Positions 19,274 to 28,166 of a DNA stretch of 64,000 bases are shown here, one piece after another. The DNA comes from Nakamurella antarctica. GTDB lineage: Bacteria; Actinomycetota; Actinomycetes; Mycobacteriales; Nakamurellaceae. The DNA is taken from the NCBI RefSeq assembly GCF_003860405.1, contig NZ_CP034170.1, positions 2,356,001-2,420,000 of the forward strand, in the 5' to 3' direction. The notes under the pieces were generated by a model that was not told where the DNA came from, ran no database searches, and worked only from the letters and a program-made list of their open reading frames with translations. The position numbers and the translations under genes were made by a program. Position 1 is the stretch's first letter; every line of letters starts with the position of its first letter.

Positions 19274-20201
19274 TTGGGTGATCGGGGCCGGTGGCCTTCT
19301 CGGCGGCGCGCTCGTCAAAGAACTGCGTGCTCGATCCCTCGGAACCGTACTCACCAGCAGCATCCCCTGGGAGAACCCCCGCCACGCTCATGCAGCTCTG
19401 ACTGCGGGCATCACCACCATGCTGATCGCTGCGGCAGACGGACCGTGGCGGGTGTCCTGGTGCGCTGGCGCCGGTGTTACCGGCACCGCCGCGGGCGCCC
19501 TCCACGCCGAAGTCGCCACCTTCAGCCGATTCCTCGACACACTGCACACACAGGCCCGCCTGCCCTGGCTGGGAAAGGTATTCCTCGCCTCGTCGGCAGG
19601 CGGTGTGTACTCGGGTGCAGGCGTGGCACCCTTCACCGAAACCGACCTCGGCGACCCAGTTTCGCCGTACGGAGTCGCCAAGTTGGCCTGCGAAAAACTC
19701 GCTACAAATTTCGCACTGGTCTCCGGCGTCCCTGTCGTCATCGGCCGGATCGCTAATCTCTACGGGCCCGGCCAGGATCTCGCCAAGCCGCAGGGCCTAA
19801 TCTCTCACCTGTGCCGCGCCCATGTGACGGGCCAGCCCATCTCCGTCTACGTCAGCCTCGATACATTGCGCGACTACCTTTTCGTCGATGACTGCGCCGC
19901 ACTGATCGCTGATAGCCTCGACCGTCTCGATGACGCCGCCCCCGGCAGCGCCACCATCAAGATTTTGGCGAGCGGCCACGGCGTCACCATCGGGGCCCTA
20001 CTCGGGGAATGCCGCCGAATTTTCAAACGAGCACCCAGAGTGGTGCTGGGCACCTCGGAGAGCGCGAAATTCCAAGTCAAGGATCTTCGGCTGCGCTCGG
20101 TGGTGTGGCCCGATCTTGACAGGCGCACTCTCACGCCACTGCCGGTGGGTATTGGAGCGACGGTCGCGGATATGTTGCTGCGTCGCCAGCACGGCTCGTA
20201 G
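19248..20201 (+). CDS. NAD-dependent epimerase/dehydratase (extended SDR)
   Basis: 317 residues. Near the N-terminus is VIGAGGLLGGALVKEL, a GxGGxxG dinucleotide site; SSAGGVYSGAGVAPFTE contains the active-site serine region, and YGVAK is the catalytic YxxxK. NLYGPGQDLAKPQGLISHL and LRDYLFVDDCA match nucleotide-sugar epimerases. It presumably modifies a UDP- or dTDP-sugar for the adjacent glycosyltransferases; the exact substrate is not visible. The ATG at 19248 lies inside the end of the gtrB-like gene, so the two are likely translationally coupled. Confidence 0.85.
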   Translation: MKATYSVIDWVIGAGGLLGGALVKELRARSLGTVLTSSIPWENPRHAHAALTAGITTMLIAAADGPWRVSWCAGAGVTGTAAGALHAEVATFSRFLDTLHTQARLPWLGKVFLASSAGGVYSGAGVAPFTETDLGDPVSPYGVAKLACEKLATNFALVSGVPVVIGRIANLYGPGQDLAKPQGLISHLCRAHVTGQPISVYVSLDTLRDYLFVDDCAALIADSLDRLDDAAPGSATIKILASGHGVTIGALLGECRRIFKRAPRVVLGTSESAKFQVKDLRLRSVVWPDLDRRTLTPLPVGIGATVADMLLRRQHGS

Positions 20202-20264
20202 CTCGTGGCGCGTGGCTCGTGGAGCGTTGACGTACCTCTACCGCGATCCCTTAACCTAGAACTG

Positions 20265-20750
20265 ATGACAACATCCGGAACACAGAGCGGTGGACCACGC
20301 GCGGTGCAGGGAGATCGAGTCCGACGTGATCGCCGTGGACGCGGTCTGCGGACCCCACTGCTCCCCGCCGACCTCCCAGCGGCGCGCTCGCGAGCCGAGC
20401 AGTTTGACCAAGTCGTATTAAGCGCGGTGTCCGCCCTCGAAAGCCGTTGGCCGACCGAGTTGTCAACACTCGAATTCGCCGTTGACGAAGTCCCCATCGT
20501 TTCCAGCGAGGCTATTGCGCCTGCCACCGATGTGATCTTGGACGGGAGTGTGCCGCTGGCTCGCTTCTTTGCACCCGGCGTTGACAAGCGAGGAAAGCCC
20601 ACCAAAGCGCGTGTGGTTTTGTACAGGCGGCCGCTGGAGGTACGCGCGGGCGACCCCTCTGACCTCGGTGATCTTGTCGAAGAGGTGCTCGCGGAGCAGG
20701 TCGCGGCCATTCTTGGTGAGCCAGAGTCCGAACCAGAGGACGAGGCCTAG
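20265..20750 (+). CDS. Rv3259-like zincin-fold protein lacking the HExxH motif
   Basis: 161 residues from ATG 20265. It matches the actinobacterial family found between DUF3499 and whiB2: VRRDRRGRGLRTPLLP near the N-terminus, FDQVVLSAVSALESRWP, LEFAVDEVPIV, ARVVLYRRPLEVRA. The family is annotated as metallopeptidase because relatives carry HExxH in the last helix; here that place reads VLAEQVAAILGE, so no zinc-ligand histidines remain and proteolysis is unlikely. Its role is unknown. It is the backbone gene of this stretch, now preceded by four inserted glycan genes. Confidence 0.78.
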   Translation: MTTSGTQSGGPRAVQGDRVRRDRRGRGLRTPLLPADLPAARSRAEQFDQVVLSAVSALESRWPTELSTLEFAVDEVPIVSSEAIAPATDVILDGSVPLARFFAPGVDKRGKPTKARVVLYRRPLEVRAGDPSDLGDLVEEVLAEQVAAILGEPESEPEDEA

Positions 20751-20911
20751 CCCCCACTGCCCTTCTCAGGCGATTCGGCCCGTCGTCACACCCGCTGCCG
20801 ATACCCTTAGCCCCAGCAGGGGATGCGCGGCCCGCGGCCTCCGGCCGAGAAGGCTTCGGATCAGAGCTTCGAGGCGTCCCTGCAGCCGCGACAACTATCG
20901 ACTTTAGGAGC

Positions 20912-23491
20912 ATGGTGGTCCCTCGGGAAGAAGCATCGGCAATCCCGGCCTCGGACCCACCGGCATGGGAACTGTTCGCTAGCGACGGCGCTTCCGTTTC
21001 GAATCCCGTCGCTGTTTCGAATCCCGTCGCTGTTTCGAATCCCGTCGCTGTGGACCCCGACGTTTCTTCTGCCAATGCTTCGGATCCACGTGATTTCACT
21101 GCCTCGGTTTTTGCTCCCGAGGTTTTCGATCCCTCAGTTTTCGAGCGTGTGGTTTCCGAGGACGCGGAACGTGAGCGCGATGAGCCGCTAGCGCCACACG
21201 AGCCCTATCGCCCCTGGGTGCTCCAGTGGTGGGAGCGCTCAGCATTCCCGATGTACTTGGTGAGTGTGTTGGTGACCTGCTTCGCCACAGTCCGAGCCAC
21301 CAAACTCTGGCTCGCCGACCTCACTATCCCGTTCCAATACGCGAATGACGCAGTCGCGGTTCAGGCGCATTTCAAGACCGTCCTCGAAACCGGCTGGTAT
21401 GAGTTTCAGCCCTTCTTAGGGGCGCCAGTGGGCCAGAATTACCATGACTTTCCGCAAGCTGACAATTTCGCCATGATCTTCGCCCACGTCATGGGCTGGT
21501 TCACCGACCAAGTTGGTGTCGCCGTAAACGCGTACTACCTGATCGGGTTTCCGCTGGCGGCCATCACGGCCGTGTGGTTTTTCCGGGTGTGCGGTTTATC
21601 CAAAATCTTCTCCGTGGCGCTTTCAGTACTGTTCGCGATTGCTCCCTTTCACTGGGAGAAGTTCGAAAACCACTTGTTTTTGGCGGCTTACTTTCCCGTG
21701 CCACTTGCGCTCGGACTCATCGTCATGGCGATCCGTGGTGAGTCACTGTGGGGCGTTCGCCGGTTTGCCTCGCCCTGGCGCGGTCACCGGATCGTGGGCT
21801 TTTTCACCGGGCGAGGTGCCGCGACCGTCTCGATTTTCGCGCTGATGGGTACCGCGTCGTCGTACTTCTCGATCTTCACGCTGATCCTGTTGGCAACTGC
21901 CGGCCTCGCCGCGTTGGCTCGCACCAGGGCGTGGCGACGATTCGTGGGAGCAGCCCTGGCTGGCGGAGTTCTGGTGGTGTCGGTCCTTGCGAATATGTTC
22001 CCCGATATTCTCTACTCCTGGATTCACGGAAACAACGTCGGAGCATTGCTGCGGGATGATTCCGAATCCGAGCGCTACGCGCTGAAGATGGCGTCATTGA
22101 TACTGCCCGCCCCCGAACATCAACTGCCCTTCTTTGCCAACCTGCGAGCGACCTACGACACCGCGTACCCGTTCCCTGGCGAGCGACCCGCGTTGGGGTT
22201 GATCGCGGCGTTGGGGTTCCTCGGACTTCTGGCATTAATCTTCTACCGCTTGGCCGGCACTCGCCGTCGATCGCGCGCCACCGACCTAACGAGGGACGCC
22301 CTCACGATGCGTACGACGCTGAGATATCTGGCGTTGCTCACGCTCATGGCTTTCCTCTTCTCCACGGTCGGCGGCTTCGCGACGCTGGTCTCGTTTTTCA
22401 CCGACGTGCTGCGGTCATGGAATCGGATTTCGATTTTCATCATGGCAATGTCCCTGGCCGCTGTGGGAATCGTCGCGCTCATGTGGGTGGGTCGGCTATC
22501 TCTGCGCCACAACCTCAGCCTCGCCCAATCGCGCATGGTCGCTGGGGCACTCGCCGCCACCATCCTCGTCGTGGGAATCTGGGACCAATCCACGGGCAAA
22601 GCGGTGCCGGCGTACGCATCCGTACAGGCACAGTGGCAAACCGACCAAGCGTGGATTGACCGGATGGAAGCGGCACTCCCCGATGGGGCAGCAATCTTCC
22701 AGCTGCCCTATCAAGCCTTCCCAGAGTCGGAGAATATCAACGGCATCGGCTACACCGATCAGCTCAAACCGTTCCTGCATTCCACAACGCTCCGCTGGTC
22801 GGCGGGTGGACTGCGCGGGCGTTCCGAGGTTGACTGGGCCTCGTTGGTGCCGGAGGAAACTGTTCCGCACATGGTTGCCGACTTGGCGGTCTCGAACTTC
22901 GAAGGGGTGATGGTCGATCGTCGCCGATATTCCGATGGTGGCAAGGGGATCGAAGCTTCGCTGACCGAGATAGTTGGCGCCCCAGCACTTGTCAGCCTGG
23001 ATGGCCGCTACTCGTATTTTTCGTTGGACTCTGAGATGGCCCGACTCACCGCGTCATACGACGCTTCTCGACTGCAAGCGGCCCGGGACGCGGTGCTCCG
23101 CCCCGTGTTTGTCTACGCGCAACGCGATATGGATTTTGGCACCAACGCTTCTCGTCAACTCCTGTGGACCACCAAAAAGTCGACGGCCGCCCTCACCCTG
23201 GACAATGCCCGCGATGTTGCGGTCGCCGTCCAAGTCAATATGGTTATTACCTCTCCGAGCCAAGCTTCCCAGGTGCAGCTCACCCTGAACGGGCAAAGCT
23301 GGGTGGTGAATCTGTCTGCGTGGGCTTCGAGTTCTGTAACGATCGATATGGTGGCGCCCCCGGGGCGAAGCGATATCGAGGTGAAACCTGGACCCGACGC
23401 AGGGGACTCGACCGACGCGCGCTTCGCCTTTGCCCAAGTAAAGGTGGTCGACCCTGGCCGCGAGAACCTCGCTCAGGTCCGCATTCCCTAA
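20912..23491 (+). CDS. Large polytopic membrane protein, GT-C-like or sugar-modifying, unknown
   Basis: 859 residues. A variable N-terminus includes three copies of VSNPVA encoded by an 18-bp tandem repeat. From about residue 110 come some ten to twelve hydrophobic segments, starting FPMYLVSVLVTCFATVRA. The first loop contains VGQNYHDFPQADN, reminiscent of acidic-motif extracytoplasmic loops of GT-C enzymes. The last ~300 residues are a soluble, probably outer, domain (from about 550). I infer a lipid-sugar-dependent transferase that uses the product of the gtrB-like gene upstream. No catalytic motif is certain. A hairpin follows the stop and separates it from the convergent whiB2. Confidence 0.7.
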   Translation: MVVPREEASAIPASDPPAWELFASDGASVSNPVAVSNPVAVSNPVAVDPDVSSANASDPRDFTASVFAPEVFDPSVFERVVSEDAERERDEPLAPHEPYRPWVLQWWERSAFPMYLVSVLVTCFATVRATKLWLADLTIPFQYANDAVAVQAHFKTVLETGWYEFQPFLGAPVGQNYHDFPQADNFAMIFAHVMGWFTDQVGVAVNAYYLIGFPLAAITAVWFFRVCGLSKIFSVALSVLFAIAPFHWEKFENHLFLAAYFPVPLALGLIVMAIRGESLWGVRRFASPWRGHRIVGFFTGRGAATVSIFALMGTASSYFSIFTLILLATAGLAALARTRAWRRFVGAALAGGVLVVSVLANMFPDILYSWIHGNNVGALLRDDSESERYALKMASLILPAPEHQLPFFANLRATYDTAYPFPGERPALGLIAALGFLGLLALIFYRLAGTRRRSRATDLTRDALTMRTTLRYLALLTLMAFLFSTVGGFATLVSFFTDVLRSWNRISIFIMAMSLAAVGIVALMWVGRLSLRHNLSLAQSRMVAGALAATILVVGIWDQSTGKAVPAYASVQAQWQTDQAWIDRMEAALPDGAAIFQLPYQAFPESENINGIGYTDQLKPFLHSTTLRWSAGGLRGRSEVDWASLVPEETVPHMVADLAVSNFEGVMVDRRRYSDGGKGIEASLTEIVGAPALVSLDGRYSYFSLDSEMARLTASYDASRLQAARDAVLRPVFVYAQRDMDFGTNASRQLLWTTKKSTAALTLDNARDVAVAVQVNMVITSPSQASQVQLTLNGQSWVVNLSAWASSSVTIDMVAPPGRSDIEVKPGPDAGDSTDARFAFAQVKVVDPGRENLAQVRIP
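20996..21049 (+). repeat. Tandem repeat, three copies of an 18-bp unit
   Basis: The unit GTTTCGAATCCCGTCGCT occurs three times head to tail with no mismatch and encodes VSNPVA, inside the disordered N-terminus of the polytopic protein. Slippage here changes length by six residues without a frameshift. Confidence 0.9.
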
Positions 23492-23493
23492 TC

Positions 23494-23519
23494 CCCAGGC
23501 AGCTAGTCCCGAGCCTGGG
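23494..23519. terminator. Hairpin between convergent genes
   Basis: Arms CCCAGGC (23494-23500) and GCCTGGG (23513-23519) enclose a 12-base loop immediately after the stop of the polytopic protein. There is no T-run, so it is only a possible bidirectional terminator. Confidence 0.45.
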
Positions 23520-23590
23520 CGCATCGTCGCCGCAGATTCGACCTCTGCTTCCGCGACAAGCGCCTGCTCACTCTGAGAGTTCGACGCTAC

Positions 23591-23941
23591 TTAGCTGGCG
23601 AGACGCTTCAATCGACGGCGTTCGCGCTCTGAGAGCCCGCCCCAGATACCGAAACGCTCATCGTTAGCCAACGCGTAGCTCAGGCACTCGGCCCGAACGT
23701 CGCAACCGGTGCAGATTTTTTTGGCGTCCCGGGTGGATCCCCCTTTTTCCGGGAAGAACGCCTCGGGATCGGTTTGAGCGCACAGTGCTTGGCCGTGCCA
23801 GTCCGGTTCGTCGCTGCCCGCTTCCCCTGTCACCGGGAAACCGGTTACAGGCAAACCCGTCACCGGGAATGCGAAAACCGAGCCCGACAGAGCACTGCCG
23901 GTGAGCGGCATCCCCAGCTCCGTGTGGTTCGACACAGGCAC
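23591..23941 (-). CDS. whiB2: WhiB-family iron-sulfur regulator, WhiB2-like
   Basis: 116 residues from GTG 23941. The four cluster-binding cysteines are at 54, 77, 80 and 86 in the order C-x22-C-x2-C-x5-C, then the turn GIWGG (98-102) and a basic C-terminus (RERRRLKRL) that binds DNA. WhiB2 is an essential regulator of division and septation in mycobacteria and acts with sigma factor A. Position beside the Rv3259-like gene and fbiA supports the assignment. Residues 25-39 carry a short repeat (FPVTG/LPVTG/FPVTG) not seen in most WhiB2. The upstream region holds a perfect palindrome at 24058-24075. Confidence 0.93.
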   Translation of the reverse strand: MPVSNHTELGMPLTGSALSGSVFAFPVTGLPVTGFPVTGEAGSDEPDWHGQALCAQTDPEAFFPEKGGSTRDAKKICTGCDVRAECLSYALANDERFGIWGGLSERERRRLKRLAS

Positions 23942-24285
23942 AATCCTTCCCTTGGGCCAACCCCGGCCCTGGTGCGCTGCAAAGGCGCGGAGCTGATCGG
24001 GCGCTGACGCTACTGACCGAGCGAGTTCATCCCCGTGGCGGACCGACGGGGATCTTGAATCACATCCATGTGATTACACAGGTGTGTCGGGGTGTACGTC
24101 AAGCCTCAACTACTGCTATAGGTCATTCAGGGTGGCTCATCCTTCTTCGTTTTCAGCGCTGATTGCGGGCCGTCATCGCTGATAAACGCTTCTTTTACCG
24201 GCCAGGATCCGGTTCAGCAACTCGGTGCGGCTGCAATGAAATGAAGCCGTCAGCAGCCGCCCCAGGTTGCAGGGACAATGGACTG
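23942..24285. promoter_or_regulatory. 344-bp divergent control region between whiB2 and the M50 gene
   Basis: No coding sequence is supported here. At 24058-24075 lies AATCACATCCATGTGATT, two perfect 8-base inverted arms with a 2-base spacer, followed at once by ACACAGGTGTGT. The palindrome is about 117 bp before the whiB2 start and 210 bp before the other gene, so it is a good operator candidate. It resembles sites of BldD- or CRP-type regulators only loosely (TCAC-N6-GTGA). Confidence 0.55.
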
Positions 24286-25068
24286 GTGACCTACAACCTT
24301 GCCGGCAAAGGCTCGCACCCTCGCCCCGTGTGGGGTCGCGCTGCCGCAGGCCGATTGATATTTCCGGGCCTAGTGATCCTGACTGCGGGAGCCGCCCTCG
24401 CAGCAGGACAATCCGTATCTCCCATCGGACTCTGGGTGTTCGTCCTCGTCCTGGGAGGGTGGGTGATCAGCCTGTGTCTGCACGAGTTCGGCCACGCATT
24501 TCTTGCGCATTCCGGCGGCGATACGTCAGTGCGAGCCCGCGGCTACCTCACGCTGAATCCGCTCAAGTACACCAACACTGCGATGACCTTCGTGATCCCT
24601 GTCGTCATCCTCGCCATCGGGGGAATCCCGCTACCCGGCGGTGCAGTCCTCATCGAAAGCCACCGGTTGCGCTCGAAAGCTTGGCAATCCACCGTGTCGT
24701 TGGTGGGCCCATGCGTCAACCTGATTCTGGGGGTCCTGCTGACCATCGCTGCACACGGGGTGAACAATCCGCTCGGGTACGGACTGTCATTTTTGGCGCT
24801 CCTGCAGTTCGTCACCGCGATCCTGAATCTGCTGCCCGTACCAGGCCTTGACGGCTTCGGCGTCATTTCGCCGTATCTTTCGGAGAAGACACGTGCGGCC
24901 CTGCGGCCCATCACCCCGTGGGCGCCGCTGCTGCTGATCGTGATTCTGTTCTCGGTCCCGCAAGCAGCCAGCGTGCTTTTTGATGCCGCCGGGTGGCTCT
25001 ACCATCTCTGCGGAGGTGAGCAGTGGGCGGCCGCCTACGGTCAGAATTTATTCCGCTTCTGGCGCTAA
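24286..25068 (+). CDS. Site-2 protease family membrane metalloprotease (M50)
   Basis: 260 residues from GTG 24286; the ORF can be read from 24163 but that part is not membrane-like or conserved. The zinc motif HEFGH is at 66-70 within a hydrophobic helix and the third ligand motif NLLPVPGLDG is at 181-190, the two hallmarks of intramembrane S2P proteases. Five or six hydrophobic segments are present. There is no PDZ domain, so it belongs to the short SpoIVFB/Rv-type group. The substrate is unknown; membrane-bound anti-sigma factors are the classic ones. It is transcribed away from whiB2 and lies just before fbiA. Confidence 0.9.
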   Translation: MTYNLAGKGSHPRPVWGRAAAGRLIFPGLVILTAGAALAAGQSVSPIGLWVFVLVLGGWVISLCLHEFGHAFLAHSGGDTSVRARGYLTLNPLKYTNTAMTFVIPVVILAIGGIPLPGGAVLIESHRLRSKAWQSTVSLVGPCVNLILGVLLTIAAHGVNNPLGYGLSFLALLQFVTAILNLLPVPGLDGFGVISPYLSEKTRAALRPITPWAPLLLIVILFSVPQAASVLFDAAGWLYHLCGGEQWAAAYGQNLFRFWR

Positions 25069-25146
25069 CGCCCAGCATGTGCTGTGGCCTGCGGAAATCT
25101 TCCTGACGCACTCTGCCAACGAGATGGCATGGCAGGATTGGGAACC

Positions 25147-26163
25147 GTGAATATTACGGTTTTGGCAGGCGGCGTCGGCGGCGCTAAATTTCTCCTCGGA
25201 GTCAAAAAGTACTTGGGGCTGGAGCCCTTCGGCCCTTCGCCGGACGGCCATCCACACCAGATCACCGCGGTGGTCAACACCGCGGACGATATCCGCTTAC
25301 ACGGCGTGCACATAGCGGCGGACTTGGACTCGTGCATGTACACCCTGGGCGGCGGCGCCGATCTGGAGCGCGGCTGGGGCCGAAACGACGAAACATGGAC
25401 CACCTCAGCGGAACTGGCCGAATACGGCGGCGAAGCCCCGTGGTTCAATCTGGGCGATAAGGACTTTGCCACCCACTTGATGCGCACCCGGATGCTCGAC
25501 GCCGGGTATCCCCTCTCTGCGGTCACGCAGGCCCTGTGCGAGCGCTGGAAGCCCGGGGTAACGCTGCTACCGATGACAGATGAGCGGGTTGAAACGCACG
25601 TCGTCGTCGACCTTCCCGGCAGCACCGAATTGGTGGCACTGCATTTCCAAGAATGGTGGATTCGCTACCACGCAGAGCTGCCCGCCATGTCCATCACCCC
25701 CATCGGCGCCGAGCAATCGCGACCCGGTCCCGGCGTTCTCGAGGCCATTCTCACGGCAGACCTGGTGTTAATCGCCCCATCAAATCCCGTGGTGTCGATA
25801 GGAACGATTCTGGCCGTGCCTGGTATCCGCGAGGCCCTCGCCAGCACGCCGGCGAAGATCATCGGGGTCTCCCCCATCATCGGCGGCGCGCCTGTGCGGG
25901 GGCACGCCGATGCGTGCCTGGCTGCGATCGGCGTCGAGACTTCGGCGGAGGGGGTTGGACGCCATTACGGCGCACGTTCGGCCGGCGGGTTGCTTGACGG
26001 CTGGCTCATCGCTGAAGGAGATACTGCCGAGATCCAGGGCCTAGCAATAGGTCCCATCCCACTCCTCATGACGGATCCACTCGCCACCGCGGCAATGGTG
26101 GAGGCGGCGGTGGCAATGGCCGGGATTCTGATGTTGGCGGGCGCTGATTCCGACGATGACTGA
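25147..26163 (+). CDS. fbiA: F420 biosynthesis: phosphoenolpyruvyl/2-phospho-L-lactate transferase
   Basis: 338 residues from GTG 25147; the protein then starts directly with [18 protein letters not shown], the nucleotide-binding loop of CofD/FbiA. Further signatures are [21 protein letters not shown] and [19 protein letters not shown]. The enzyme joins the activated three-carbon acid to the deazaflavin Fo to give (dehydro-)F420-0. It overlaps fbiB by 8 bp. Order whiB2-fbiA-fbiB is that of mycobacteria, with the M50 gene as an extra. Confidence 0.96.
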   Translation: MNITVLAGGVGGAKFLLGVKKYLGLEPFGPSPDGHPHQITAVVNTADDIRLHGVHIAADLDSCMYTLGGGADLERGWGRNDETWTTSAELAEYGGEAPWFNLGDKDFATHLMRTRMLDAGYPLSAVTQALCERWKPGVTLLPMTDERVETHVVVDLPGSTELVALHFQEWWIRYHAELPAMSITPIGAEQSRPGPGVLEAILTADLVLIAPSNPVVSIGTILAVPGIREALASTPAKIIGVSPIIGGAPVRGHADACLAAIGVETSAEGVGRHYGARSAGGLLDGWLIAEGDTAEIQGLAIGPIPLLMTDPLATAAMVEAAVAMAGILMLAGADSDDD

Positions 26164-27523
26164 CTTCGACTTCGCCGCAACTGCCCGCAAGTTGCCGGCG
26201 CCGGCTCCTGCCGGTTTGCAGATCCTGCCCGTGACCGGCCTTCCCGACTTCCGCCCCCACGACGATTTGGCTGCCGCGATTCTCGGCGCCGCGCCGTGGC
26301 TGCTCGATGATGATGTTTTGGTCGTGACGTCCAAGGTGGTGTCCAAGGTGGAGGGCCGGCTGGTTTCAGCGCCCAGCGACCCGGCAGAGCGAGATGCCCT
26401 TCGCCGCAGGCTCATTGATGACGAGACCGTCCGGCTTGTTGCCAGCATCAATCAGACTCGCATCGTAGAGAACAAGCTCGGCCTGATCGCTGCCGCAGCG
26501 GGTATTGATGCCTCCAATGTGCATAGTGACGAGATCGCTCTGCTACCGGAGGATCCCGACCTCAGCGCTACAACGTTGGTGCAGTATTTTGCCGATCGCG
26601 GGCTGCGGGTGGGCGTGGTGATCACCGACACCCAAGGCCGGGCATGGCGCAACGGTGTGCTGGACGTGGCGATCGGTGCTGCCGGTGTTCAGGTGCTTCA
26701 GGACCACCGCGGCGGGGTCGACGAGTTCGGTAACGAGCTCGTGGTGACCCAAGTGGCCACCGGTGACGAGATGGCATCGGCCGCCGATCTCGTCAAAGGC
26801 AAGCTCTCCGCCGTACCGGTTGCGGTTATCCGTGGCCTCCGCACCGTCGCCGCAGGCGCGGCGAACTCGGCAGCGCGCAGTTTGATCCGCCCGTATGACG
26901 AGGACCTCTTCCGGTTGGGCACCGACCTCGCCATCGCGCAAGGCCACCGGGAAGCCGTACTCCGCCGGCGAACCGTTCGCGAATTTAGCAAAGACCCGGT
27001 ACCCGTCGACGTTCTGGCGAGGGCCTGTGGAATCGCGTTGACGGCGCCCGCACCCCACCACACCAGACCCGTCCGCTTCGTCCGCGTCGCAGTAGCGCGA
27101 GAAGCGTTGCTACTAGACATGAAACAGGCGTGGGAGGCTGACCTGATCGCCGACGGATGGAGCCGGGAGCGGGTAGCGGCCCGCGTCGCTCGCGGCCAGA
27201 TCCTTGTCAACGCACCGGAAATCATCGTGCCGTTTATCACCGGCGAGGGTCGCCACACCTACCCGGATGCGCGGCGCTCGGCGGCCGAAGACCGCATGTT
27301 CACCGTTGCCGGCGGCGCTGCGGTCCAGGCGCTGCTAGTGGCGCTCGCTTCCGAGGGCTTGGGCTCTGCCTGGGTTTCGTCGACGATGTTCGTGCCAGCG
27401 GTGGTGACCGAGGCTCTTGACGTTCCGGCGGAGTGGACCCCGCTAGGCGCCATCGCCGTGGGCTACCCCGTGACGCCACTCGCAGTGCGCGCTGGCGTCC
27501 CTGACGCGTTGATCGAGCGCTGA
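26156..27523 (+). CDS. fbiB: F420 biosynthesis: gamma-glutamyl ligase fused to an FMN reductase domain
   Basis: 455 residues. Residues about 18-245 form the CofE-type ligase ([53 protein letters not shown]), which adds glutamates to F420-0. The C-terminal part from about 262 ([21 protein letters not shown]) is a nitroreductase-fold domain that binds FMN and reduces dehydro-F420-0. This full-length fusion is the actinobacterial form. The ATG overlaps the end of fbiA, and its own TGA overlaps the NUDIX start as ATGA-type coupling. Confidence 0.96.
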   Translation: MTDFDFAATARKLPAPAPAGLQILPVTGLPDFRPHDDLAAAILGAAPWLLDDDVLVVTSKVVSKVEGRLVSAPSDPAERDALRRRLIDDETVRLVASINQTRIVENKLGLIAAAAGIDASNVHSDEIALLPEDPDLSATTLVQYFADRGLRVGVVITDTQGRAWRNGVLDVAIGAAGVQVLQDHRGGVDEFGNELVVTQVATGDEMASAADLVKGKLSAVPVAVIRGLRTVAAGAANSAARSLIRPYDEDLFRLGTDLAIAQGHREAVLRRRTVREFSKDPVPVDVLARACGIALTAPAPHHTRPVRFVRVAVAREALLLDMKQAWEADLIADGWSRERVAARVARGQILVNAPEIIVPFITGEGRHTYPDARRSAAEDRMFTVAGGAAVQALLVALASEGLGSAWVSSTMFVPAVVTEALDVPAEWTPLGAIAVGYPVTPLAVRAGVPDALIER

Positions 27524-28071
27524 TGAGCTTCGCTTCGTTGCATCAGGATGCTGTTGTGGTTGTGGGGTCCTGGCAACCTCCGTCACCTGCCCAGGCAGCG
27601 CTCCGCGAAGCGTTCCTCGGCTTCCTCGCCGCCCGCGACGACGCGATGTCCCGGCTCTGCGCACCCGGGCACCTCACCGCGAGCGCCATCGTGCTCTCTG
27701 CGGACGAGCGCTCGACATTGCTCACGCTGCACCCCCGTGTCGGCCGCTGGCTGCAACTGGGTGGGCACTGTGAGGACGATGACACGACCCTAGTAGGCGC
27801 CGCGCTACGGGAGGCAACGGAGGAATCAGGGATCAAGGGCTTGGTGATCGACCCCGTGCCGATCCATCTCGACGTCCATCCGATCACCTGCAAACTCGGA
27901 ATTCCCACCCGACATTTCGACGTGCGGTTCCGAGTTGTCGCACCCGCCGGCGCCGTGGCCGTGCGATCTGCAGAATCGGTGGATCTGCGGTTCTGGCCAG
28001 TGGATGCGATACCCGAGGATTCTGATGATGGGGTAACGGACGCGTTGGCGGCGGCGCTTCGGCACTTTTAG
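27523..28071 (+). CDS. NUDIX hydrolase
   Basis: 182 residues. The Nudix box is present (LGGHCEDDDTTLVGAALREATEESGI; catalytic REATEESG). The first ~45 residues are a helical extension. ATG 27523 overlaps the fbiB stop, so the two are translationally coupled. It could clean up a nucleotide by-product of F420 synthesis or an unrelated NDP-X compound; the coupling favours the former but this is inference. Confidence 0.9.
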   Translation: MSFASLHQDAVVVVGSWQPPSPAQAALREAFLGFLAARDDAMSRLCAPGHLTASAIVLSADERSTLLTLHPRVGRWLQLGGHCEDDDTTLVGAALREATEESGIKGLVIDPVPIHLDVHPITCKLGIPTRHFDVRFRVVAPAGAVAVRSAESVDLRFWPVDAIPEDSDDGVTDALAAALRHF

Positions 28072-28166
28072 GTTCCAGCTAGCAGCAGGCTCGGAGGTAT
28101 GGTCTCCCTGAGGGTTTCCAATTCGTCGTGGCCCACGGGGCTTGCGGTTAACACTGTGGGGATTAC

